From contig NZ_JAPAAF010000003.1 in assembly GCF_025907915.1 (NCBI RefSeq), positions 124,001 to 188,000 of the forward strand: DNA of 64,000 nt. Direction: 5' to 3'. The notes below the pieces were generated by a model. That model saw nothing but the letters and a program-made list of their open reading frames with translations. It made no database searches and was not told the DNA's origin. This document shows, in pieces, positions 1 through 7,876 of this stretch; positions within the stretch are counted from its first letter, which is position 1, and each line of letters starts with the position of its first letter. The position numbers and the translations under genes were made by a program. Origin of the DNA: Gaoshiqia sediminis. GTDB lineage: Bacteria; Bacteroidota; Bacteroidia; Bacteroidales; Prolixibacteraceae.

Positions 1-1970
1 CGGTTGTTGCGTAGCGATGGCGACAGCTGATCGCCAATCATTTTCAGCGCATGATTACCATCCAGGATACGGGCCCAGAGGTTCACCTTCCAGCCCATCG
101 ACCAGCCGGTTGACTCATCGCCCCGGTAAACAAGCGAATTACGAGCGGCCTCGAAGAGTTTCGGGGTAAGGAAAGGCGAAATTTGATTGCTTGGGTGCAT
201 CGCGTACAAATGCGAAACATGGCGATGTTTGTCGTCCACGCGGTCCCAGTCTTTGATCCATTCCTGCAGCTGGCTGTGCTGCCCGATCTGCATGGGCGGC
301 AGACGATCTTTGGCCGCAGCCAGCGAGTCCGCAAAAGCCTGATCGACCTCCAACATTTCCGAGGCCCGAATCACATTCGAGAACAGGTCGAACACCAGCT
401 GGTTGTCCATCGTGTTGCCCACGCCCACGTTGATTTTGGGCAGGTAAGCATTCTCGGGCGATACCGAAGGACCGATCACCAGCCATCCGTGCGTTGGTTC
501 TTCAATCAAAATATCGAGCAGAAACTCCGCCGCCCCTTTCATGGCCGGGTAAGCTTCCTGTAAAAAATCTTGATTACCGGTGTACAGGTAATGCTCCCAC
601 ACATGCTGGCACACCCAGGCGCCACCAGTGGGCCACAAGCCCGAGCGCGCCCAATCGATGGGACCTGTTACGCGCCAGATGTCGGTATTGTGGTGAAGCA
701 CCCAACCACGAGCGTTGTAAAGCTTGCGGGCAGTTTCCTGTCCACTTTGCGAAAGCTCCTTCACCATCGTCAGGAAAGGTTCGTGCAGTTCCGACAGGTT
801 GGTCAGCTCTGCCGGCCAGTAGTTCATTTCAGCGTTGATGTTGGTGGTGTATTTGCTGTCCCAGGGCGGAGTGACACGGTCGTTCCAGATGCCTTGCAGG
901 GTCATGGGCTGCGTGCCCGGCTGCGAGGCCGAAATCATCAGGTAACGGCCAAACTGAAAATACAGACTGACCAGTTGGGGGTCGTCGCCCTCTTTAAATT
1001 GCTCAACGCGCTCGTTGGTTGGCAAAGCTGCGGCGGCGGTTTCACCCAAATCGATGGATACCCGGTTGAAATAGCGGTGGTAAATCGCTTCGTGTTTGGC
1101 TTTGGCCGCGTCAAAATCATCGTTCAACGCGGTTTTCAACATGGAAGAAGCCGTTGCCAAACCGTCTCCGCTGATGTCATTATAATTCTTAAAGTTTGAA
1201 GCGATAGAAATGTAAATTGTGGCCTGGTCGGCATCTTTAATCTCCAATCCTTTTTCGTTTAGCGCCAATTCGCCGCCCTGTAAAACAGGCTTCACCAGCG
1301 CTTCGAAGCGAACCTGGCCCAGTACGCCTTCGTGGTCGTCGGTAATGCCCGAGAGATGAATAGTCGAGTCTTTTTCAAGCATGATGCGACTGCGCAAATC
1401 ACAGTTCAGGCCCAGGGTACAGTTGATTTTTCCACCCTGCCCGGCAGTCAGCCGAACCATGATGGCTCCGTTGTCGAGCGAAGCCATGTACTCGCGGGTG
1501 TAGGTTACGCCGTTCAGCTCGTAAGTCACTTTCGACGAGGCATTGGCGATGTCGAGCTCGCGGTAATAATTTATCACCTGCTCGTGCCCGGGGAAAGTCA
1601 GCCACAGATTGCCGACCGGTTGGTACATCATGCCGCTGTTTAGCGAAAGCTTTTCGGCATTGGCCAAATCATCGGTTTCCTGGTACTTCCCTTCAAAAAA
1701 CAAGTCAACCAACTTTGGAAGCAAGGCTGCCTTTTCGGGGTTTACATTGCTGTTTGGCCCACCCGACCAAACGGTTTCTTCATTTAATTGGATCTGGTCA
1801 ATGCCGGTGGCGCCGTAAATCATGGCCCCCAGGCGACCGTTCCCGATGGGAAGCGCCTCGTTCCAATTGGCAGCAGGCTGTTGATACCAAAGTTTTAGTT
1901 TTGTCGTCGTTTGTGCCGACAGACTGATTGTCAGCAAAACCAGCGGTAATAACCATATTTTCCGAACCAT
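1..1970 (-). CDS. GH95 family alpha-L-fucosidase/alpha-L-galactosidase, C-terminus cut by window start
   Basis: Exo-acting glycoside hydrolase of family 95, which removes terminal alpha-L-fucose or alpha-L-galactose; in RG-II loci GH95 members act on L-galactose. About 656 residues are visible, from MVRKIWLL to the window edge. The N-terminus is a signal peptide ending near SLSAQ, followed by the GH95 N-terminal beta-domain (LPIGNGRLGAMIYG) and the (alpha/alpha)6 barrel with the conserved NINAEMNYWPAE stretch and VSPEN, which holds the expected general-acid Glu. An in-frame ATG lies seven codons upstream at 1991, so the start could be 1970 or 1991. It is the last visible gene of the operon that begins with the GH2 gene at 10705 and is separated from its upstream neighbour by the tandem array. 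A second, only moderately similar GH95 lies at 11025-13460. Family assignment is secure; the sugar cleaved is not. Confidence 0.9.
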   Translation of the reverse strand, partial: MVRKIWLLPLVLLTISLSAQTTTKLKLWYQQPAANWNEALPIGNGRLGAMIYGATGIDQIQLNEETVWSGGPNSNVNPEKAALLPKLVDLFFEGKYQETDDLANAEKLSLNSGMMYQPVGNLWLTFPGHEQVINYYRELDIANASSKVTYELNGVTYTREYMASLDNGAIMVRLTAGQGGKINCTLGLNCDLRSRIMLEKDSTIHLSGITDDHEGVLGQVRFEALVKPVLQGGELALNEKGLEIKDADQATIYISIASNFKNYNDISGDGLATASSMLKTALNDDFDAAKAKHEAIYHRYFNRVSIDLGETAAAALPTNERVEQFKEGDDPQLVSLYFQFGRYLMISASQPGTQPMTLQGIWNDRVTPPWDSKYTTNINAEMNYWPAELTNLSELHEPFLTMVKELSQSGQETARKLYNARGWVLHHNTDIWRVTGPIDWARSGLWPTGGAWVCQHVWEHYLYTGNQDFLQEAYPAMKGAAEFLLDILIEEPTHGWLVIGPSVSPENAYLPKINVGVGNTMDNQLVFDLFSNVIRASEMLEVDQAFADSLAAAKDRLPPMQIGQHSQLQEWIKDWDRVDDKHRHVSHLYAMHPSNQISPFLTPKLFEAARNSLVYRGDESTGWSMGWKVNLWARILDGNHALKMIGDQLSPSLRNN

Positions 1971-2017
1971 CTCTTTTTTCTTTACGATCATATCTATCTT
2001 TTTTACGGGTCCCATTC

Positions 2018-2269
2018 CTTCCTAAACGCAAATCATGGGTTCCTTAATTCTCACCATGTGTTCCTTAATGATTCAACGCTGCTCCTTAACGTGCATCATG
2101 CGTTCCTTAAGATTGAAATCCTGTTCCTTAACCTGTTTTATGCATTCCTTAAGGCCGATCACCTGTTCCTTAACATGTTTCACGCGTTCCTTAAGGCCGA
2201 TCACCTGTTCCTTAACATGTTTCACGCGTTCCTTAAGGGTCATGATGTATTCCTTAGGCCGTTGCATCG
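2018..2269. repeat. 21-bp tandem repeat array, 12 units
   Basis: Twelve head-to-tail units start at 2018, 2039, 2060, 2081, 2102, 2123, 2144, 2165, 2186, 2207, 2228 and 2249, with an exact 21-bp period. Each unit has a near-invariant 9-bp core GTTCCTTAA (plus strand) and a 12-bp variable half. The first and last units are degenerate. Units at 2144-2185 and 2186-2227 form a 42-bp dimer repeated with one mismatch. The array fills most of the 339-bp gap between the stop of the 2310-5015 gene and the start of the GH95 gene. Because 21 is a multiple of three, several frames stay open through it. Confidence 0.95.
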
Positions 2270-2285
2270 GTAGGTTATCCATCAC
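2073..2285 (-). CDS. possible 70-residue heptad-repeat small protein (doubtful)
   Basis: An ORF of 70 codons on the minus strand runs through the 21-bp array and starts with ATG ATG 24 bases after the stop of the upstream gene. Each 21-bp unit encodes seven residues, giving alternating heptads of the type LKERVKH and VKEQVIG, a charged amphipathic pattern with coiled-coil character. Against a real gene: the array continues for two to three units beyond the TGA at 2073, other frames on both strands are also open through the repeats, and there is no family match I recognise. It may equally be a non-coding minisatellite. Low confidence as a gene. Confidence 0.2.
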   Translation of the reverse strand: MMDNLPMQRPKEYIMTLKERVKHVKEQVIGLKERVKHVKEQVIGLKECIKQVKEQDFNLKERMMHVKEQR

Positions 2286-2309
2286 GAAGTGGCATCCGGC
2301 TCAATTCAT

Positions 2310-5015
2310 TTAATAAAACAGCCAGTCCACAGCCGGGCCATGCTCATCTTTGGTCATGCCGGCATCGTGAATGGGGATTTCCTCTGCCCCGTCGATGAAG
2401 CCCAGGATCAAAGCCCTGCCCTGTCCCAGTACCAGCTCATGTTCGCCGGCCTCGTAATGGTAGTTGTACACATTTACCGGGTACAGTCCGGGGATATGCA
2501 TGGCATTGGCTATTTTGATATCGGCCTGACCGCGGTCGTTGGCATTGGCATTGGTTTCGAGCGTTGGCGGATTCAGCACGCTATAACTGTTTGTGTTGAA
2601 ATAGCCCACCAGCACTTTCACTGGCTTATCAGATTTGAATTTGAGCACGGTGCCTGCTTCCTGCTGCTGTTTGTCGGAAAACTGAACGCCGGAAAGCTTT
2701 TGCAACTCTTCGGCCACGGCTTCGATAACTGCTTTGTTGTCGTTGTAAACCTGTTGGCCCGGTTTCAAGGCGTACCGTTTTGCTCCCGGATTGAGGATGG
2801 TCACCTGTGCCGGTTCAAAAATCGTACGCTGTTGCATTCCGGCTGCGCTTCCTTTTGTTTTCAGCATATCCAGGTTTCGTTTGAAGTTATCCAGTTCGGC
2901 CTGGTAATGTGGCTGAAGCTCCTCCCAGGTTTTATTGTTGCCGTCGGCCCCGGAAATGGGGATGCGGCGCTGGGCCGTTTGCATGCTGTTTGCGTACAGG
3001 TAAGTATCCTTGGTGAGGTCAACCAGCTCGCTGAAGTATTCCATGCTCTTTTCGAGATGCGGCACGGCTGCTTCCAGATCGGCCACGTCATCCGAATATT
3101 TGTAATTAAGAACGAGCATGGCTGCCTTCACCTTCTCGGCAAAATGATTGGCAAAGGCATTGTAGCAGTACACATCGTTATTTAAGCGCTCAAACTCTTC
3201 TTTGTTTTTAGTCACTTTGGGAGCAGCCTTTTCGATAGCCTCCACAGCCAGCGCGCCGTGCCGCACCACTTCATCAATGATTTGCGGAGGTGTTTCGCCT
3301 ACGTGTGCCTCGCCGTTAAATTCTTTGGCGGCATAGTCCAGCAGCACTTCTTTTACCGGACCGCTCGAAGTCCAGAAGTTGGCATACACATGATATTTAT
3401 GCGGATTCACCAGCTGCCCCATGAACATACCCAGCAACATGGTTTGCCGGTTGCCGTCGGAGATGCCGAAGGTACGCAGCAATTTCGGGGCAATTTCGCC
3501 GGTTTCCTCATAGGCATTCAGAATGTTTGCTCCTTCCTGGCCGCAACCGTAGAAGTCGCCCAACTCCCCCGTCCAGTACTTGATTTCATCGTTGCGGTCG
3601 CGTTTCGAGTTCCAGGCATAGCGGGCCCAGGCATCGTACCAAATGCGGTCGCGGTCCATTTCCAGCAAGCGCTCATCGGTTTTGTCAGCCGCGTAGGGCC
3701 AATCCCAATAGGAAGCCTGAGGATAAAGGTGCAAGCCGTTCGCTCCCTGAATGTCGTGCATCGCCTGAACGCTTTTCTGAATGAAATCGGGCGAACCGTA
3801 ACGGAATGGCTCCAGGTTGGCCAAAATATGTACATTGGAGATGTGCACCGATCCCAGGTTGCTGAGTACCGTATGGTTGGTTTCCCACGAATCGCGGGGT
3901 TCGTAGGTGGTAAGCGACTCGCCGTTGTACTTGAACATGGTGTACAGATTTTTGTAGATCGGCAAGGCAGCGTCCATCACCCGGCCGGCATCGGTATCGT
4001 GGCCGCGCAGCACAATCGGCGGTTCGTGTTCGATGCCCAGGGTTTTCAGTCCGTCCTGAACGCCGGGGATGATGGTTTCGGTGAACCATTCCACGTCGTC
4101 GTCAATGGTATTCATGGCCTCGCCCAGCGTAACCAGCAATCCCACGTTCGGGTAATTTTCGATGAAAGCAGCAATGCTTTTACGCGTATAGTCGGCAATC
4201 ACCGGAATGATTGGCCGGCTGCGGTCCTGGGTTTTCAGCCCGTGGTGCTCGGCAAAAGGTTTTGACACGAGAATATTGTAAAACATTTGGATCACCCAGA
4301 TGCCGCGTTTGTCGGCCTCTTCGGTCAGAAAAGCAAACATCTCCTTGTTCTTTTCGAAGGTTTCGTCGTCCACCTCAACGGCATACGGATAATCATCCAA
4401 CTTCACCAACGATGCAAACGGATGACCGTTCCATAAGTAAAGCGCATTGTAGCGGTTCTCCACCAGCATATCGAGATACTTAATCCACAATTCTTTGTCG
4501 TAAAACCACGGAAAACTTTCGGGGGTGTACGGGTATTCGTACACATGGCGTCCGGGCAGGTATTCGGTTTTCTGCAAACCCACACAAGTCCCGCGCATCA
4601 CCATTTCCGGCTGGTCGGTGAGGTTGATGGTTTTGGGCAGCTTGCCATTTTGTTTTGCCTGATCTGCCAAATACAAACAGCCATACAAAATACCCGACGT
4701 TCCGGTTGCATGCAGATGGATGGTATTTCCTGTTGTTTCGATGGAATAGCCTTCATTTGACAAGGAAACAGTATCATTTGCCGATTCAATCTGTTGAATC
4801 TCAATGGTTAGGTTCTTTGTTTCCGGGATTTCAGCGGCAATTTCAACCATGTATCCGGCATCCGTCAGTTGGGAAGATAAGCGCTCAACGGCAAATTTTT
4901 CGCGCGGGCTGCTTTGCTCCGACACAATGACGATGGTTCCCTTTCCGGAGCATCCGTAAAAGACAACCAAGACAATCAGTGAAAGAATGGCGTTTTTAAT
5001 TCGTTGATAATTCAT
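2310..5015 (-). CDS. lipoprotein with GH20b/GH67N-type N-terminal domain and probable TIM-barrel hydrolase domain, unassigned family
   Basis: A 901-residue predicted lipoprotein with lipobox FYGC (Cys22). Residues about 28-135 look like the alpha/beta domain that precedes the catalytic barrel in GH20, GH67 and GH84 enzymes, ending in the typical GTSGILYGCLYLADQ stretch. A probable (beta/alpha)8 domain follows (from MRGTCVGLQKT, about 150-520), then a helical part and a C-terminal beta-rich part from about 720. I do not recognise GH67 or GH115 catalytic motifs, so no reaction is assigned; an exo-acting glycosidase or uronidase on the cell surface is likely from architecture alone. It lies 36 bp downstream of the mutarotase-like lipoprotein gene in the GH2-GH141-like operon, so it probably works on the same pectic side chain. 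Confidence 0.6.
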   Translation of the reverse strand: MNYQRIKNAILSLIVLVVFYGCSGKGTIVIVSEQSSPREKFAVERLSSQLTDAGYMVEIAAEIPETKNLTIEIQQIESANDTVSLSNEGYSIETTGNTIHLHATGTSGILYGCLYLADQAKQNGKLPKTINLTDQPEMVMRGTCVGLQKTEYLPGRHVYEYPYTPESFPWFYDKELWIKYLDMLVENRYNALYLWNGHPFASLVKLDDYPYAVEVDDETFEKNKEMFAFLTEEADKRGIWVIQMFYNILVSKPFAEHHGLKTQDRSRPIIPVIADYTRKSIAAFIENYPNVGLLVTLGEAMNTIDDDVEWFTETIIPGVQDGLKTLGIEHEPPIVLRGHDTDAGRVMDAALPIYKNLYTMFKYNGESLTTYEPRDSWETNHTVLSNLGSVHISNVHILANLEPFRYGSPDFIQKSVQAMHDIQGANGLHLYPQASYWDWPYAADKTDERLLEMDRDRIWYDAWARYAWNSKRDRNDEIKYWTGELGDFYGCGQEGANILNAYEETGEIAPKLLRTFGISDGNRQTMLLGMFMGQLVNPHKYHVYANFWTSSGPVKEVLLDYAAKEFNGEAHVGETPPQIIDEVVRHGALAVEAIEKAAPKVTKNKEEFERLNNDVYCYNAFANHFAEKVKAAMLVLNYKYSDDVADLEAAVPHLEKSMEYFSELVDLTKDTYLYANSMQTAQRRIPISGADGNNKTWEELQPHYQAELDNFKRNLDMLKTKGSAAGMQQRTIFEPAQVTILNPGAKRYALKPGQQVYNDNKAVIEAVAEELQKLSGVQFSDKQQQEAGTVLKFKSDKPVKVLVGYFNTNSYSVLNPPTLETNANANDRGQADIKIANAMHIPGLYPVNVYNYHYEAGEHELVLGQGRALILGFIDGAEEIPIHDAGMTKDEHGPAVDWLFY

Positions 5016-5051
5016 TTGATTTGTGTTCTATCGGTTAATAAAGTATCGTTT

Positions 5052-5771
5052 TTACATGTCCCCTACCTCAACAGGATTGAGGAAAACCCAGGTTTCATCA
5101 GGATCAGTTCCCTCAATTCCTTCCTGGTATTTGCTCATCAGCTTGTTCCAGTCCACCACGCGGGGATTGTTTTCTTCGGTCTTCGGGTTCAGCTCATCGA
5201 GCGTTTTGTTAGCGGGTATGGAGATGACCAGCATCAGCTGACGGCCATTCCGATATACCAACAGCTGCTGAAATTCCGCACGGCAAAAGCCTTCGGCTAC
5301 TTCCGGCCACTCTTCAAACTGCACAGCATGATAGTGCATGTACTCCTGTTGCAAAGCCGAATCGGCCACCAGGTTCGCCGTGAGCAAATAATTTCGCCAG
5401 GGCCGTGCCACAGCCGAATCGCCGCAATGCGCCGCACGGTCGAACACGTACATCGGCGCATCGTATTTTTTCGTTTGCAGGCTGATACCGGTTGCCCGAG
5501 CCTGTTCTGTAAAACCTGTTGTGTCGCTGTCGGCTCCGAAAAATACAAGGTGATTTTTCCATTGATAGATTTCAAACGGCATTTGCCCCAGTTGGTGCAA
5601 TAAAGAATCTTTCTGCCCCTCTTCATCCAAAATCAACTCAATCGCCACGCGGTCAACCGGGAGCCAAGCCATTGTATTCACCGATTGCTTTGCGCTTTTA
5701 GGCTGACAAGCTATCAACAAAGCCAGCAGTCCCGGCAGCATCAAAAATTTACAGGTGATCATTTGCTTCAT
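5052..5771 (-). CDS. lipoprotein with C-terminal L-rhamnose mutarotase-like domain
   Basis: 239 residues with an SPII signal (ALLIAC, lipobox Cys about residue 22), so it is exported, unlike the cytoplasmic RhaM at 51600-51926. The C-terminal half, from about residue 125 (NYLLTANLVADS, then HYHAVQFEEWPEV, LVYRNGRQLMLVISIP), follows the pattern of the small alpha/beta-barrel rhamnose mutarotase family (DUF718): a conserved His in the helix before the Trp-Pro and a Trp late in the domain. The N-terminal half (about 35-110) may be a second, degenerate copy of the same fold. Mutarotases interconvert the alpha and beta anomers of L-rhamnose or L-fucose. Placement between a GH141-like and an unknown hydrolase gene suggests anomer conversion of a released sugar in the periplasm or at the surface. 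The role is inferred; a pure binding function is possible. Confidence 0.6.
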   Translation of the reverse strand: MKQMITCKFLMLPGLLALLIACQPKSAKQSVNTMAWLPVDRVAIELILDEEGQKDSLLHQLGQMPFEIYQWKNHLVFFGADSDTTGFTEQARATGISLQTKKYDAPMYVFDRAAHCGDSAVARPWRNYLLTANLVADSALQQEYMHYHAVQFEEWPEVAEGFCRAEFQQLLVYRNGRQLMLVISIPANKTLDELNPKTEENNPRVVDWNKLMSKYQEGIEGTDPDETWVFLNPVEVGDM

Positions 5772-5846
5772 GCAGTTTGCAGTTTTCAGTTGTCAGTTGT
5801 CAGTTTCGAGTACGACTACTCAATACTCGTTGCTCATTACTCAAGT

Positions 5847-7835
5847 CTAATGAAAAACATCCCTTTCCTTAAAACCTTCCGGATGAATGCTGATTTTTTC
5901 GGGTTCGTTTTCCGGGACAATATCTTTGTATTCGGGCTGAATTCCTGCAAAATCAATGATCTTCAGCGCCTCCTCCGACCATTCATCCTCGCGGAACGAA
6001 TAGGTTTCTTCGATGATATTGTTGGTGCCATTATCCATCAGCAAGTTGTTTTTCACGTAGTTTTCGCGGGCCACGATGTCGTGACAACGCTTGGTCCACA
6101 GGTGCAGCCACATCCACTTATAGCTGGCATTGCCAACCACGTTGCGGGTGATGGTCAGGTAGGCCGAGCCATCGTCGGGGTAAATGCAGCGCGGGCCGTT
6201 GAACACATAATTGCCCTCGACCACCGTTCCCGGCTGTTCGCCCAGCAGGTAAATGATGCCACCATCATCCAAAACTTGGTGCGTATCGCCGGCTTTGTTG
6301 AAACTGATGCGGTTGTTTTTGGCAACAGTTGAAGGCGGTATTTGCGAGTTTCCCCACCACCAGCCGCACACAATGGCGCCATAGGGCGTGCCTGCAATGT
6401 CGTTGTGTACAATGTCGGTATTGGCCACAAAGAACGAGGTGATGCCTTCCACCTGACGGAAATCGAGGCTCACATTGCGCAGGTAGTTGTTGGCTACCCG
6501 GTTGTTCTCGCAAAGGCCTTCAACGCCTTCGGGAAAAATGTTGCCATCGCCGATTTTATAGTGCTGCGGATGGCCAATATTGACGGCATTGCCCAGCAGG
6601 TCGTGGAAAAAGTTGCCTTCAACCCGGCTGTTTTTTACATCGTTCACCAGGTTGATGGCGATTCCCGAGCTGATGCACTCGAAGCTATTGCGAACGAATT
6701 CGATGCTTTCGGCATTTTCAACCTGAACAGCTCCACGCGGAACATCGGTGCTGTTGTACTCGGTTGGGTGCCAGTTGCCGCCGGGAATGTATTTCACCGC
6801 CAGTCCCAAACTTTGGATACCGGCAAAGCCGTGCGAACCGGCTACGTCCATCAGTTGCCAATGGTCGTGCGAGAAGGTGATTCCCTCGAAGCGAATATTT
6901 TTCACCCGTTCAGATGCTGACCTGCCTTTGATTTGAACCAGGCCTTCGGCCATGGGAGCAATGGCCTTTACAGTAGCCATATCTTCTCCATCACTATAAT
7001 AATAAAGCGTTTGACTTTTCCGGTCGAAGTAAAACTCGCCCGGTGAATCGAGCAGTTCCAACGCATTGCGAACTACAAAGCTTTTTTTGTAGTTGATTTT
7101 TCCGGCCCAGGCCATACTGGTAGCAATAGCGCCGTAAGGTTGCTGCAATTTCACAACGGTGGTGTCGCCAAACTGCTCCAGTTCGCGGGCGCAAAAAATT
7201 TTCTCGGTCCACACGTTGAATTGAACCAACTCAATATCTTCAGGATTTTTGTAGGATTGAATGTCCTTTGCCGCAAATTTTATCCCGTCAATCGCCGTTC
7301 CTGCGCCAAATGCCCAGGATTCGTTTCCATCAATCTGAAACTTTCCCCAATCACCCAAGCCGTTTACCGGAACATCCGTTCCGGCCATGCGCATACGCTT
7401 GCCGTTGACGAAGAGGGTACGAAGCTTGGCATCGCGATTAAGTTCCGCTTTGTAAACATTGCCTTCAACCTGTTGCCAGCCGGTAACGGTAACACCGCCA
7501 CTGATCACCACGTTGGCGCCGTCGGCAGCCCGAAAAACGGTTGGTGACAGCTCGGTTCCCGAGTCTTCCGGCCCAAGTTGAAGCGGCTCCTTCAGCCAAT
7601 ACTCGCCTTCTTTCAGAATGATTTGAATACCACTTTTAATGGCTGCGGTATTCTTTGCCCTCAATTGGCGAGCCTTTATAGCGGCAGCCTGCAAAGAAGC
7701 AAGCGGTTTACTCTCCGTACCGGGATTGGTGTCCTTCCCCGCAGGCGACACCCAAATATCGGCTGCTCCGGCCGACCAGGTCGTCAGTACCATCAAAGCC
7801 AGAATCAGCAGTTGGTTTAATCGATTTTGTTTCAT
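5847..7835 (-). CDS. secreted right-handed parallel beta-helix protein, GH141-like
   Basis: 662 residues with a Sec signal (cleavage near WSAGAA). The mature N-terminus DIWVSPAGKDTNPGT, then PLASLQAA, is the hallmark start of large beta-helix hydrolases of the GH141 type, followed by a FRAADGANVVISGGV motif, an inserted beta-domain (about 130-290), and the helix coils with NNR, SNN and VEGN turns from about 300 to 620. GH141 includes BT1002, the RG-II alpha-L-fucosidase, and a xylanase, so fucosidase activity on RG-II chain A is the favoured but unproven guess. The gene starts 41 bp after the GH2 stop and is followed 75 bp later by the mutarotase-like lipoprotein gene, in one operon. Other beta-helix families (PL6-like, GH28-like) are less likely because their catalytic motifs are not seen. 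Confidence 0.65.
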   Translation of the reverse strand: MKQNRLNQLLILALMVLTTWSAGAADIWVSPAGKDTNPGTESKPLASLQAAAIKARQLRAKNTAAIKSGIQIILKEGEYWLKEPLQLGPEDSGTELSPTVFRAADGANVVISGGVTVTGWQQVEGNVYKAELNRDAKLRTLFVNGKRMRMAGTDVPVNGLGDWGKFQIDGNESWAFGAGTAIDGIKFAAKDIQSYKNPEDIELVQFNVWTEKIFCARELEQFGDTTVVKLQQPYGAIATSMAWAGKINYKKSFVVRNALELLDSPGEFYFDRKSQTLYYYSDGEDMATVKAIAPMAEGLVQIKGRSASERVKNIRFEGITFSHDHWQLMDVAGSHGFAGIQSLGLAVKYIPGGNWHPTEYNSTDVPRGAVQVENAESIEFVRNSFECISSGIAINLVNDVKNSRVEGNFFHDLLGNAVNIGHPQHYKIGDGNIFPEGVEGLCENNRVANNYLRNVSLDFRQVEGITSFFVANTDIVHNDIAGTPYGAIVCGWWWGNSQIPPSTVAKNNRISFNKAGDTHQVLDDGGIIYLLGEQPGTVVEGNYVFNGPRCIYPDDGSAYLTITRNVVGNASYKWMWLHLWTKRCHDIVARENYVKNNLLMDNGTNNIIEETYSFREDEWSEEALKIIDFAGIQPEYKDIVPENEPEKISIHPEGFKERDVFH

Positions 7836-7876
7836 TTGGTTTTATCGCTTGTTTTCGTTGGTTTGAAATTCCATCA

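Noticed and set aside
2018-2269. CRISPR array
   Set aside because: Period of 21 bp with a 9-bp constant part is far too short for repeat-spacer architecture, variable halves recur, and there are no cas genes.
2289-4265. Long plus-strand reading frames opposite the 901-residue lipoprotein gene
   Set aside because: They mirror the minus-strand gene, have no domain pattern, and arise from codon use on the opposite strand; the minus frame has a lipobox and recognisable domains.
2310-5015. GH67 or GH115 alpha-glucuronidase
   Set aside because: The first domain is compatible but catalytic motifs of those families were not recognised; left unassigned.
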